Below are positions 14,671 through 22,026 of a stretch of 22,026 nt of DNA, piece after piece. Every line of letters starts with the position of its first letter. The stretch's first letter is position 1. A program made the position numbers and the translations under genes. The DNA is from Dehalococcoidia bacterium (GTDB lineage: Bacteria > Chloroflexota > Dehalococcoidia > UBA2979): the NCBI GenBank assembly GCA_030745285.1, contig JASLOV010000279.1:1-22026 (forward strand), in the 5' to 3' direction. The notes beneath the pieces are model-generated. The model was given only the letters and a program-made list of their open reading frames with translations, was not told the origin of the DNA and made no database searches.

Positions 14671-15939
14671 CTACGCGGACGGGATGCCGGGCGCGGGGAA
14701 GGCGTCGCAGAGGTCCTTCACCTCCGCCTTCACGCGCTCCGCGACCGCCTCGTCGTCCGGCGCGGCCAGTACCTCCGCGATCAGCTCGCCGGTGCGGTGC
14801 GCTTCAGCCGTGCCGAACCCGCGCGAGGTGATCGCCGGGGTGCCGAAGCGGATGCCCCCGCCGGTCATCGGCGGCAGCTCGTCGAAGGGGATGGCGTTCT
14901 TGTTGACCACGATGCCCGCTCGCTCGAGCGAGTCCGCGGCCCGCTGGCCGTCGAGGCCGATGGTGGTGACATCGAGCAGGATCAGGTGGGTGTCGGTGCC
15001 GCCGGAGATCGGGCGGATGCCGGCCTCGGCCAGCGTCTCGGCGACGGCGCGGGCATTCTCCACGGTCTGGCCGGCATAGGCGCGGAACTCGGAGGTGGCC
15101 GCCTCCTTCAACATCACCGCCTTGCCGGCGATCACGTGCATCATCGGCCCGCCCTGGTGGCCCGGGAAGACGCCCCGGTCGACACGGCGGCGGAACTTGC
15201 TGTCGCAGAGCACCATGCCGCCACGAGGCCCGCGCAGCGTCTTGTGCGTCGACGTGGTGATCAGCTGCGCGTTGCCGGCCGGCGTCGGGTGCGCGCCACC
15301 CGCCACGAGCCCGGCGATGTGCGCCATATCGGCCATCAGCACTGTGTCCACCTCGTCGGCGATCTCACGGGCGCGCTCGAAGTCGATCAGCCGCGGATAG
15401 GCAGTGGCGCCGACCACGATCAACTTCGGCCGGTGCTCCTTCGCAACCGCCAGCATCTCGTCGTAGTCGATCACCTCTGTCTCACGCTCCACGCCGTACG
15501 AAACGAAGCTGTAGAGCTTGCCGCTGGCGTTGACGCTGTGACCGTGGGTGAGGTGACCGCCGGCGTCGAGCTTCATGCCCAGCACGGTATCGCCGGGCTT
15601 GATCACGCCGAGGTAGACCGCGAGGTTAGCTTGAGCGCCGGAGTGCGGCTGCACGTTGGCGTGGTCCATGCCGAACAGCGCCGTCGCACGGTCAATCGCC
15701 AGGCTCTCAACGATGTCGACGAACTCGTTGCCGTGGTAGTAGCGGGCGCCGGGGTAGCCCTCCGCATACTTGTTCGTGAGCACACTGCCGACTGCCGCCA
15801 TGACGGCCGAGCTGGCGTAGTTCTCGGACGGGATCATCTCCAGCGAGTCGCGCTGACGCCCCTCCTCGAGGCCGATCAAGCGAGCGATTTCCGGGTCGGC
15901 CGAGGCCAGTGAATCCATCGGATCGGTTGCGGTCGTCAT
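14671..15939 (-). CDS. glyA: Serine hydroxymethyltransferase
   Basis: This PLP enzyme interconverts serine and glycine while loading tetrahydrofolate with a one-carbon unit, the main cytosolic source of one-carbon groups. The 422-residue protein has the family motifs MIPSENYAS, NKYAEGYPGARYYHGNE, NVQPHSGAQAN, KLDAGGHLTHG, ADMAHIAG and TTSTHKTLRGPRGG, where Lys233 binds PLP. The length is normal and no key residue is missing. The ATG at 15939 has GGAG 7 nt upstream. The gene upstream is the unrecognised protein, separated by 88 bp with a hairpin, so glyA may have its own promoter; a GATACT -10-like element at 15996-16001 has no good -35 partner. Confidence 0.97.
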   Translation of the reverse strand: MTTATDPMDSLASADPEIARLIGLEEGRQRDSLEMIPSENYASSAVMAAVGSVLTNKYAEGYPGARYYHGNEFVDIVESLAIDRATALFGMDHANVQPHSGAQANLAVYLGVIKPGDTVLGMKLDAGGHLTHGHSVNASGKLYSFVSYGVERETEVIDYDEMLAVAKEHRPKLIVVGATAYPRLIDFERAREIADEVDTVLMADMAHIAGLVAGGAHPTPAGNAQLITTSTHKTLRGPRGGMVLCDSKFRRRVDRGVFPGHQGGPMMHVIAGKAVMLKEAATSEFRAYAGQTVENARAVAETLAEAGIRPISGGTDTHLILLDVTTIGLDGQRAADSLERAGIVVNKNAIPFDELPPMTGGGIRFGTPAITSRGFGTAEAHRTGELIAEVLAAPDDEAVAERVKAEVKDLCDAFPAPGIPSA

Positions 15940-16002
15940 CGCCGTGCTCCGTCGGTCATCAGCGGGAGATGCTGGTCAGGTTGTCGTCTTCGTACAGTAT
16001 CG

Positions 16003-16022
16003 CAGCGCCCAAACAGGCGCTG
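16003..16022 (-). terminator. Hairpin just after the unrecognised gene, before glyA
   Basis: A perfect 7-bp inverted repeat (CAGCGCC/GGCGCTG) with a 6-nt loop starts 5 nt after the stop at 16028. No T-run follows, so termination would be incomplete or factor-dependent. It separates the 16028-17197 gene from glyA. Confidence 0.4.
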
Positions 16023-16027
16023 TCCCG

Positions 16028-17197
16028 TCAGAGCCCGAGCGCGCGGTCGTGCTCCTCCCAGGCCCAGTCGTTCAGCAGCATCAGTCCGCCGGAGACGAGC
16101 GAGTGGCCGCCGAGCACGACCGGCACCGGCGAGGCGTTCGCCGCTTCGACGATCTCGCGCAGCCGATCGTCCTCGACCATCGCGGCTTGCCCGACATCGG
16201 CGGCGAAGCGGTCGGCGCGGGAGGCGTGCAGCCCGAGCTGAATCAGTGCCGGGCGGATGTCGATGAACGCCGCATCGCACAGATCCGGCAGCAGGTCGCC
16301 AAAGAACGCCTGCGAACCGACGGAGGCCAGCAGCTGGCCGAGCAGCGAGCTGGCGCTGCCATCGGCGTCGCGGCCGGCCGCGCCCATCCCCCGCTCTTCC
16401 GCGAGCAGGCGGACACGGCACGCGGTCTCGCGCTCCAGGTACTGCCAGGTGCGCGAACTGACGCGTCCCGCGACCAGTACCTCCGAGTCGCGGTCGGTAA
16501 AGGTCATCGCCGCACCCGCCAGTCGCTCCGTGTCCAGCGCCTCGCCGGCCAGCACCGCCGCCAGCCGCGGCCCCGTGCTACCGGTCAGCGCGAGCGCCGT
16601 CAGGTCGCCGGGTGAGTCGATGTTCATCTGCGTGCCGGTGCTACGCGGCAGCTCGACGACGTCGACGCCGCAGTCCTCGCGCAGCCGGCGCGGCACGCCG
16701 TTGTCCGCGGCGGGCAGCGGATCGAGCCCGGCCAGCAGTGAGGCCGGCGTCACCGCGAAGAGGTCGGCCGAGTAGAAGTTGTTCGTCACGCAGGCCGGGT
16801 CGGGTCCGGCGATGCCGCCCGCCAGCGCTTCAAAGTCGTCGCCCTGCAGCAGCGGCCCCGCGCCGCCACCGAGATAGAGCGTCGACCCGAGGTGGTGCTC
16901 GGCGACGGCGTCCGCCAGCCGGCGGCCGAAGTGGAAGTCCTCGTCGCCGTCGATCTCGACCTCGGTCCCCGACGGCAGCGCCTCGGCCGGCCGGGTGTCG
17001 GTCAGCAGCAGCGTGCGGCCGTAACGGTCGGTCGCAAGCGCGGTCTCCACGCTGTCCAGCGCACTCGCCTCCAGCGCACGCCGCACCAGCGATTCTAGCG
17101 ACCCGCCGGAGAGCCCGCCGAGCATGACGACGAGCGCCGGCGGGGAGGCGTTCGAGGCTCCGGCGTCCTCGGCCTGTCTGGGCGGAGACCGGGTCAT
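16028..17197 (-). CDS. Unrecognised protein, apparent nucleotidyltransferase-like N-terminus plus novel C-terminal region
   Basis: I do not recognise this gene. The 389-residue protein has no signal peptide or membrane segment. Residues of about 20 to 205 resemble, in outline, the MobA/CofC/GlmU class of sugar-nucleotide or cofactor nucleotidyltransferases: a hydrophobic first strand (ALVVMLGGLSGGS), LYLGGGAGPLL in the middle, and NIDSPGDLTAL near 192-202, like the DIDTPEDL metal site of that class. The usual GGxxxRMG loop is not intact. Residues of about 210 to 389 have no match I know; they include FIDIRPALIQLGLHASRADRF and VLGGHSLVSGGLMLLNDWAW. The start is taken at ATG 17197; GTG 17275 is in frame and would add 26 residues. 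Neither has a good ribosome binding site. ComF lies upstream, glyA downstream. Confidence 0.75.
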   Translation of the reverse strand: MTRSPPRQAEDAGASNASPPALVVMLGGLSGGSLESLVRRALEASALDSVETALATDRYGRTLLLTDTRPAEALPSGTEVEIDGDEDFHFGRRLADAVAEHHLGSTLYLGGGAGPLLQGDDFEALAGGIAGPDPACVTNNFYSADLFAVTPASLLAGLDPLPAADNGVPRRLREDCGVDVVELPRSTGTQMNIDSPGDLTALALTGSTGPRLAAVLAGEALDTERLAGAAMTFTDRDSEVLVAGRVSSRTWQYLERETACRVRLLAEERGMGAAGRDADGSASSLLGQLLASVGSQAFFGDLLPDLCDAAFIDIRPALIQLGLHASRADRFAADVGQAAMVEDDRLREIVEAANASPVPVVLGGHSLVSGGLMLLNDWAWEEHDRALGL

Positions 17198-17412
17198 GGG
17201 GAGGCTGTCATCGGCAGTTCGGCACTGGCGGCGCTCACGGGTGAAATGCTCGACCTCGACGGCTTCGTCGATCACTGGATTGGGGTGAGGGCGGCAGTCG
17301 ACGGCGCCCCCGCGGTGGCGGGCGACGCCTGCGCGCGCCCGTCTGCTCAGTCTAGAGAGCAGCCCCCTCGCGCACTAGCCCTGGAACGAGCTTTGGCGCT
17401 TCGATCGCCGCG
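17198..17412. other. Gap between comF and the unrecognised gene
   Basis: No convincing gene lies in these 215 bp. A 6-bp inverted repeat (CTGCTC/GAGCAG, 17343-17362, 8-nt loop) about 50 nt after the comF stop could be a transcript end, without a T-run. The 78 bp next to 17197 may instead belong to an N-terminal extension of the downstream gene. Confidence 0.5.
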
Positions 17413-18138
17413 CTAATCCTCGCGCGCCAGGGCCAGCGCGTACACCGTCGCCGCGCCCGCGGCACGCAGGGTGTTTGCCGCCTCCTCGAACGTCGAGCCG
17501 GTCGTCGTGATGTCGTCGACGACCATCACCGCCGGCGGCGGCGGCCCGTCGACCGCGAACGCCCCGCGAAGGTTGCGTGCGCGCCCCGCTGCATCGAGGT
17601 GGGCCTCGGCCGGCGTCCGCCGCTCTCGCCGCAGCAGCGACGGATCGAGCGGCAGCTCGAGATCGCGCGCCACCACCTGCGCCGCGATCTCCGCCTGGTT
17701 GTATCCCCGCTCGCGCTGCCGCGAGCGGTGCAGCGGCACCGGCACGACGGCGTCGATCTGCCAGTGCAGCGGCACGGCACGGGCGGCAAGCGCCGCCAGC
17801 GGGTCGATCAGGCGGGTCACGCCGCGGAACTTCGCCTCCAGCAGCGCCCGCCGGGCATCGCCGGTGAACCGCAGCGGCGTGCGCAGCGCATCGAACGAGG
17901 GCGAAGCCTGCTCACACCGTCCGCACAGCCCGGGATCGTGGGAAACGGGCGCCCAGCACGCCTCGCAACGTCGCGCCGCCGCCCGGTCGAGCCCGTCGAG
18001 ACAGTGCTCGTGCAGCGCCGCACCGAAGCGACCACAGACCAGGCAGCGCTGCGGCAGCAGTGCCTCCGCCAGCTCGCCGGCGACGCGGGCGACCGTCGAG
18101 CGTCTCCGTCCCGGCGCCATCGGCACCACCGGCACCAT
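17413..18138 (-). CDS. comF: ComF family phosphoribosyltransferase-like protein
   Basis: ComF proteins are cytosolic and combine zinc-binding cysteine pairs with a phosphoribosyltransferase fold; in transformable bacteria they help move incoming single-stranded DNA. The 241-residue protein has CLVCG (Cys32, Cys35), Cys46, CEAC (Cys58, Cys61) and CGRC (Cys72, Cys75), then the conserved PVPLHRSRQRERGYNQAE and the PRPP-binding loop VMVVDDITTTGST near the C-terminus. Several starts are in frame (ATG 18168, 18138, 18120). I favour 18138 because a GGGGG stretch lies 5 nt upstream, but this is uncertain. No other competence gene is in the window. The gene is divergent from the MFS gene, with about 40 bp between starts. 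Confidence 0.9.
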   Translation of the reverse strand: MVPVVPMAPGRRRSTVARVAGELAEALLPQRCLVCGRFGAALHEHCLDGLDRAAARRCEACWAPVSHDPGLCGRCEQASPSFDALRTPLRFTGDARRALLEAKFRGVTRLIDPLAALAARAVPLHWQIDAVVPVPLHRSRQRERGYNQAEIAAQVVARDLELPLDPSLLRRERRTPAEAHLDAAGRARNLRGAFAVDGPPPPAVMVVDDITTTGSTFEEAANTLRAAGAATVYALALARED

Positions 18139-18162
18139 CGCTACCCCCAGCAGGGCATGAGA

Positions 18163-18168
18163 TAGCAT
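18163..18168 (+). promoter_or_regulatory. Possible -10 element giving a leaderless MFS transcript
   Basis: TAGCAT matches four of six -10 bases and ends 8 nt before the A of ATG 18177, so transcription may start at or next to the start codon. No Shine-Dalgarno sequence is present. The -35 region is weak. Confidence 0.3.
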
Positions 18169-18176
18169 GGTCCGTT

Positions 18177-19499
18177 ATGGCCGCAAGCCCCCAGACGCCC
18201 GAGATCTCAGAGACGCCGAAGACAGGCGCGCCCCTCACCGGCCTCGAACCCGCGTCCGCGCACTCGTGGGGAGCACCGCTGCGCATCTCGGCCTTCCGCC
18301 TGCTCTGCATCACCCAGCTGGCCACCGGGCTGCGCATGCCGATGATCTTCGTCACCCAGGCCTGGTACGTGAACACCGTCGCCCCGGACGGGCAGCGCGT
18401 GCTGCTGCTCGGGCTGCTCGCCACCCTGCGAGGTTCCGTCTTCCTGCTCTACGTCGTCTTCGGGGGCGCCTTCGCCGACCGTTACCCGCGACGGGCGATG
18501 TTGCTGATCTCCCACGCCTCCGCCTGGGCGGCGACCCTGCTGATCGGCGGGCTGCTCTTCCTCCCCGGCGCCTCCGAGGGCCAGGGCGCCTGGCTGTGGG
18601 TGATGTTCGCCCTCTTCACCTCCTTCGAGCTGATCAACGCGCAGGACCTGCCGACGCGAAACGCCATGATCGCCGACATCGTGCCGCCATCGATGCTGAC
18701 CTCGGCCGTGACGATCTTCTCGATGGCGATGCCTGTTTCGATGCTCGTCGGGGCGCCCCTCACCGGTGTGCTGCTGGACCGCGTCGGGTTCGGCACGATG
18801 TACTTGATCTCGGGCATCGGCCACATCGTCCTGATCCTTGCGGTCTGGCCGATGCGGGCGGGCGAACGCGCCGCCGACCCGGACGCAACACACGCGTCGG
18901 TGTTCGCCAACGTGCGGGTGGGCATCCACCGCCTTCGCACGGACCCGGTCGTGCGCTGGATCGTGCTGGCGAGCTGGGTCTCGTTCACCGTCGGCATGAG
19001 CGTGATGGGGCTGCTGGTCGCGGCCTGGGTCAGCGAAATCCTGGAGCTCGACGCCTCCGGCTGGGGCGTGATGATGGTGTTCTGGGGGGTCGGCGGGCTG
19101 CTGGCCTCCGGGGTGCTCTCGCTGCAAGGCGAGTTCGGCCACAAGGGGCTGCTCTACCTCGCGGCGCTCTTCGTCTTCGGCGTCGCGGTCACGGGCTTCG
19201 GCTTCAGCCGCATCCTCATTCTCGCCTTCCTCTTCAACGGGCTCGCCGGGGCGATGCATCAGTGGATCCGCATCCTCAGCACCGCCTCGCTGCAGCACGT
19301 CGTGCCCAACCGCATCCTCGGCCGCGTGATGGCGCTGCTGATCCTTTCGCAGGGCATCTCCCAGGCATTCGGCATCGCCATCGGCGCGCTCGGGCAGCTG
19401 ATCGGGCTGGAGGTGCTCTACCCGGCGGCGGGGCTGACGATCATGGGCCTCACGTTCGTGCTCGCCGCCTGGCAGCGCCCGCTGCGCAAGCTCGACTGA
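18177..19499 (+). CDS. MFS transporter, EntS/DHA3-like exporter
   Basis: This is a 440-residue membrane protein with a soluble, Pro-rich N-terminus of about 35 residues and then 10 to 12 hydrophobic segments typical of the major facilitator superfamily. The motif GGAFADRYPRR between segments 2 and 3 is motif A of the superfamily. The stretch DLPTRNAMIADIVPPSMLTSAV after segment 4 or 5 and a second half with a similar layout are characteristic of the EntS/DHA3 group, proton-driven exporters of siderophores, drugs or metabolites. The substrate cannot be deduced. The ATG at 18177 is preceded by no ribosome binding site. It diverges from comF and begins the plus-strand part of the window. Confidence 0.88.
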   Translation: MAASPQTPEISETPKTGAPLTGLEPASAHSWGAPLRISAFRLLCITQLATGLRMPMIFVTQAWYVNTVAPDGQRVLLLGLLATLRGSVFLLYVVFGGAFADRYPRRAMLLISHASAWAATLLIGGLLFLPGASEGQGAWLWVMFALFTSFELINAQDLPTRNAMIADIVPPSMLTSAVTIFSMAMPVSMLVGAPLTGVLLDRVGFGTMYLISGIGHIVLILAVWPMRAGERAADPDATHASVFANVRVGIHRLRTDPVVRWIVLASWVSFTVGMSVMGLLVAAWVSEILELDASGWGVMMVFWGVGGLLASGVLSLQGEFGHKGLLYLAALFVFGVAVTGFGFSRILILAFLFNGLAGAMHQWIRILSTASLQHVVPNRILGRVMALLILSQGISQAFGIAIGALGQLIGLEVLYPAAGLTIMGLTFVLAAWQRPLRKLD

Positions 19500-19563
19500 C
19501 CCGGCTCGCCCCTCCGCCGAGTCGCCTCGCCCTTGCCGCCCGGCCGTCCGGCCGCGCCAGCCG

Positions 19564-19569
19564 TATAAT
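19564..19569 (+). promoter_or_regulatory. Consensus -10 box upstream of the MoaD-MoaE gene
   Basis: A perfect TATAAT stands in otherwise very GC-rich DNA 65 bp after the MFS stop. The -35 position is GC-rich (CGGCCG) and poor, so an activator or an alternative sigma contact may be needed. The predicted start near 19576 gives a leader of about 70 nt. Confidence 0.5.
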
Positions 19570-19638
19570 CGTTCGACGAACCGTCCGACAGAGCATTCGA
19601 CGCGCCCGATGGACGCGCGCTCACAGCGATCGCCGACT

Positions 19639-19643
19639 GGAGG
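19639..19643 (+). promoter_or_regulatory. Ribosome binding site that fixes the MoaD-MoaE start
   Basis: GGAGG lies 4 nt before GTG 19648. The upstream ATG 19609 has no such site and would add 13 residues not typical of MoaD, which normally begins directly with a beta strand such as VRVSVKLF. Confidence 0.65.
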
Positions 19644-19647
19644 CCCC

Positions 19648-20376
19648 GTGCGGGTCAGCGTCAAACTCTTCGCCGGGCTCAAGGAGATCGTCGGCGGCGA
19701 CCTCGAGGAAGACTTCGAGGACACCGCGGTCACGGTCTCGACGCTGACCGACCGGCTGGCGCGGGCGCATCCGAAGCTCGAGCCCTACCTCACCGGCCTC
19801 GCCGTCGCCGTCAACGACGAGTACATCCTTGGCCAGGACGAGCTGCTGCACGACGGCGACGAGGTGGCGCTGATTCCCCCGATTTCGGGCGGCGCTGACC
19901 TCACACCGCCCTCTACACCTCACTATCTGGTGACCGCGGACGAACTCGATCCGAAGGCGCTGCGCGACCTCGTCCGCACCGACCACAGCGGCGCGGTCAT
20001 CGTCTTCGAGGGCGTCGTGCGTGACCGTCACGAGGGCTACGACGTCCAGCGCATCGAGTACGAGGCCTACGACTCGATGGCGACCAAGCAACTCCAGGCG
20101 CTGGCCGAGGCGGTGCTCGACGAGCTGCCGGTACACGACATCGCCGTCCACCACCGCACCGGCATGGTGGAGATCGGCGAGGCCTCGCTGCTGGTCGCCG
20201 TCTCCGCCGAGCACCGCGAGGAGGCCTTCGCGGCGGCACTGCGCGTCGTCGACCGCGTCAAAGAGAGCGTCCCGGTCTGGAAGCGCGAGTTCACCCCGGA
20301 CGGCGCCGTCTGGCAGGAGGGACGCCCTGCGAAACCAGCGACGCCGGCCAGTCCGCCGACGAAGCCGGCCCGCTGA
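19648..20376 (+). CDS. MoaD-MoaE fusion, molybdopterin synthase
   Basis: Molybdopterin synthase adds two sulfurs to precursor Z (cPMP) in molybdenum cofactor synthesis. Normally the small subunit MoaD carries the sulfur on its C-terminal Gly-Gly and the large subunit MoaE catalyses the transfer. Here both are in one 242-residue chain. Residues 1-82 are MoaD (VRVSVKLFAGLKEIVG ... VALIPPISGG), with Gly81-Gly82 inside the chain. A linker of about 10 residues leads to MoaE (about 93-225), including the active-site lysine region VKESVPVWKREF (Lys205, Lys212). The C-terminus is a Pro/Ala/Lys-rich tail. A similar fusion, MoaX of Mycobacterium tuberculosis, is cleaved after the Gly-Gly to work. Other moa genes are not in the window. 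The Nudix gene follows after 25 bp. Confidence 0.93.
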   Translation: MRVSVKLFAGLKEIVGGDLEEDFEDTAVTVSTLTDRLARAHPKLEPYLTGLAVAVNDEYILGQDELLHDGDEVALIPPISGGADLTPPSTPHYLVTADELDPKALRDLVRTDHSGAVIVFEGVVRDRHEGYDVQRIEYEAYDSMATKQLQALAEAVLDELPVHDIAVHHRTGMVEIGEASLLVAVSAEHREEAFAAALRVVDRVKESVPVWKREFTPDGAVWQEGRPAKPATPASPPTKPAR

Positions 20377-20401
20377 CCGGCGTCCGCGACCCCGGCGACC
20401 C

Positions 20402-21490
20402 GTGACCCGTCCCGCACCGTCCGAGGGATTTTGTCCGCACTGCGGCGAGCGATTGCGCGTCCCGATCGAGGGCGAGTCCGGGCACGGCCGCTGCAGCGGC
20501 TGCGCCCGCCCCCACTGGCAGAACCCGATCCCCGTGGCCGGTATTCTCCTGATACGCGCCGGCCGCGTGCTGCTGACCCGGCGCAGCGAACTGGCGAGCG
20601 CGGGCGCCGGCGGCTGGGCATTCCCCGGCGGGTTCGTGGAGGCCGGCGAGACCGCGGAGGAGGCCGCCGTGCGGGAGACCCGCGAGGAGGCGAACCTCGA
20701 CGCCCGGATCACCGGCATCGTCGGCATGCCGTACTCCATACCGGAGGTCGACCACCTCGTAACCGTCTACCGCGGCAAGGTTGCCGGGGACGCGGCGGGG
20801 GAGGCGCAGCCCGGCCCCGAGGTCTCCGAGCTCGGCTGGTTCGCGCCCGATCAGATCCCGTGGCCGGAGATCGCCTTCCCGACCACCGCGGCGGCACTGC
20901 GCGACCTGATTGCCGAGGGCCTCGACGCGCCGCCTGCCCATCCGCTCGACCCGCCGCCCGCCGCCGCACAGTTGTTGCCCGATCCGCCTGCGCCCGCCCC
21001 GCCCGCTCACTGCCGCCACTGCGGCGGCGGCGTCGAGCCTACCGGCGGCGGCCCGGCCGGACATGGGCGGTGCACGGCGTGCGCACTGCCGGTCTGGGTG
21101 AACCCGGCGACGGCGTCGTCGATGCACGTCGTGCGCGATGGCCGCGTGCTGCTGGCGCGTCGCAGCGCTCGCATGCGCCGCGGCGGCGGCCAGTGGACCG
21201 GGCCCGGCGGGCACATCGAGCCGGGCGAGGCGGCGGAGCAGGCCGTGCGCCGCGAACTGCTGGAGGAGACCGGCCTCGATGTCGCCGTCACCGGCTTGAA
21301 CGGCGTCTTCTCCATCCGCGACCCGGCCGTCGTCTTCGTCTCCTACCGCGGCAGCACGGACGGCGACCCCCTTGCCGGCGACGAGACCGACGAGGTGCGC
21401 TGGTTCAGCGCGGACGAGATCCCGTGGCCCGAGATGTTCGAAGACGCCGTGCCGCCGATGGAGACGCTGCTCCGGTTCGGGCTGGACTGA
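20402..21490 (+). CDS. Tandem zinc-ribbon/Nudix hydrolase
   Basis: Nudix enzymes hydrolyse nucleoside diphosphates linked to another group, for example NAD(H), ADP-ribose or oxidised nucleotides. This 362-residue protein contains two copies of the same unit. Unit 1 has a zinc ribbon (Cys11, Cys14, Cys31, Cys34) and a Nudix box at 77-99 (GFVEAGE ... REEANL), in which the consensus Gly near the end is Asn. Unit 2 has a second ribbon (Cys204, Cys207, Cys224, Cys227) and a full consensus Nudix box at 270-292 (GHIEPGE ... ELLEETGL). Both units end in a similar IPWPE motif, so an internal duplication is clear. The start is GTG 20402, 25 bp after the MoaD-MoaE stop; no strong ribosome binding site is visible. 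The substrate is unknown. Confidence 0.9.
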   Translation: MTRPAPSEGFCPHCGERLRVPIEGESGHGRCSGCARPHWQNPIPVAGILLIRAGRVLLTRRSELASAGAGGWAFPGGFVEAGETAEEAAVRETREEANLDARITGIVGMPYSIPEVDHLVTVYRGKVAGDAAGEAQPGPEVSELGWFAPDQIPWPEIAFPTTAAALRDLIAEGLDAPPAHPLDPPPAAAQLLPDPPAPAPPAHCRHCGGGVEPTGGGPAGHGRCTACALPVWVNPATASSMHVVRDGRVLLARRSARMRRGGGQWTGPGGHIEPGEAAEQAVRRELLEETGLDVAVTGLNGVFSIRDPAVVFVSYRGSTDGDPLAGDETDEVRWFSADEIPWPEMFEDAVPPMETLLRFGLD

Positions 21491-21496
21491 CCGCTG

Positions 21497-22026
21497 CTAG
21501 CTCACATCCCCGCGGCGGAAGTCGGGGGCCTCGATCTCGTAGACCACGACGACTTCGAGGTCGGCGAGGCGGGAAGCGATGCGGGGCTCCATCGCCTTCA
21601 GCTCGAGATTGGTGGTGATCACCGTCGGCAGGCGGCCGAGGTGGCGGTGGTTGAGGATCTGGTAGAGCTTCTCCTGCGCCCACGGGCTCGACTGGTGCGC
21701 GCCGAGGTCGTCGAGCACCAGCAGGCGCACGTCGAGCAGCCGCTGGAAGACGGTATCGAAGCGTTCCGCCGCCCTCGGAGCGAAGGTGGCGCGCAGCTCG
21801 TCCAGCAAGTCGGGCACGGTGGCGAAGCAGACGCTCTCCGCCTCGTCCAGGCGATGGTTGGCGATCGCGCCGGCGAGATGGGTCTTGCCACAGCCGTTGG
21901 CGCCGATGAAGAGCACCCACCCCTCCGGTTCCCCGGCCCACTCACGCGCCAGCCGGAACGCCCCCTCCAGGTTCTGGCGGGCCTTGCCGCGCAGCCCCCG
22001 CCCGGCGGGCTCGAAGCGCTCGAAAC
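21497..22026 (-). CDS. DnaC/IstB-like AAA+ ATPase, probable helicase loader (N-terminus outside the window)
   Basis: This is the C-terminal part, at least 176 residues, of a DnaC/DnaI-type ATPase, which loads the replicative helicase onto single-stranded DNA. Reading in from the window edge (FERFEPAGRGLRGKARQNL) it shows the Walker A motif GANGCGKTH, the Walker B motif LLVLDDLGAH, the sensor region VITTNLEL and an arginine in RIASRLADLE. The frame is open to the window edge, so the start lies beyond it; the internal GTG near 21916 is not a start. An IstB transposition helper has the same fold, but no istA or insertion-sequence end is visible here. Its stop lies only 6 bp from that of the convergent Nudix gene. 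Confidence 0.88.
   Translation of the reverse strand, partial: FERFEPAGRGLRGKARQNLEGAFRLAREWAGEPEGWVLFIGANGCGKTHLAGAIANHRLDEAESVCFATVPDLLDELRATFAPRAAERFDTVFQRLLDVRLLVLDDLGAHQSSPWAQEKLYQILNHRHLGRLPTVITTNLELKAMEPRIASRLADLEVVVVYEIEAPDFRRGDVS

Noticed and set aside
18207..19733. A 508-residue minus-strand frame opposite the MFS gene
   Set aside because: It is rich in His, Glu, Gln and Arg, has no domain, and mirrors the hydrophobic codons of a membrane protein.
20431..21618. A 395-residue plus-strand frame overlapping the Nudix gene
   Set aside because: It is an Arg/Ala/Pro-rich alternative frame; the Nudix frame has zinc ribbons and two Nudix boxes.
21497..22026. IstB of an IS21-type insertion sequence
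   Set aside because: No istA, terminal inverted repeats or target duplication is visible, and the sequence fits a chromosomal DnaC-like loader at least as well; the upstream part is outside the window.

Overview
This is high-GC bacterial chromosome, almost fully coding. It suggests a member of the Chloroflexota, possibly a Dehalococcoidia or Thermomicrobia relative. That call rests on the look of the S12 and EF-Tu proteins, frequent GTG starts, a Cys-bearing S18, a MoaD-MoaE fusion and a DnaC-like loader; no 16S gene is present, so it is an inference. No phage, transposon, CRISPR or tRNA was found.

Layout. Every gene from position 1 to about 18138 lies on the minus strand, read here right to left. 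ComF (17413-18138) comes first, then an unrecognised 389-residue protein with an apparent nucleotidyltransferase-like N-terminus (16028-17197), serine hydroxymethyltransferase glyA (14671-15939), a small lipoprotein in AT-richer DNA (14267-14620) and an acyl-CoA dehydrogenase broken by one frameshift (12947-14139). The rpsF-ssb-rpsR operon (11105-12734) follows, with a clear sigma70-type promoter at 12849-12876. After it come a membrane-anchored parvulin-like protein (10000-10995), homoserine dehydrogenase hom, a coiled-coil protein and threonine synthase thrC (6465-9984). Next are folE (5736-6320), an MshA-like glycosyltransferase and a PIG-L/LmbE deacetylase (3610-5699). The str operon rpsL-rpsG-fusA-tuf (1-3220) is last, driven by a TTGACA-17-TAACGT promoter at 3437-3465 and preceded by a leader of about 210 nt. 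The end of the window is on the plus strand: an MFS exporter (18177-19499), a MoaD-MoaE molybdopterin synthase fusion (19648-20376) and a protein with two zinc-ribbon/Nudix units (20402-21490). These converge on a partial DnaC-like ATPase (21497-22026, minus).

How the genes fit together. Most genes are housekeeping: translation (S12, S7, EF-G, EF-Tu, S6, S18), ssDNA binding and helicase loading, threonine synthesis, one-carbon and pterin metabolism (glyA, folE) and molybdenum cofactor. The glycosyltransferase and deacetylase overlap by 4 bp and match the first two catalytic steps of mycothiol-type thiol synthesis, which makes them the best candidate for an unexpected pathway. The coiled-coil gene is wedged between two threonine genes and overlaps thrC by 4 bp. 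Ribosomal proteins S6 and S18, which touch each other in the ribosome, both carry long low-complexity tails here. The unrecognised protein at 16028-17197 is the least explained gene.
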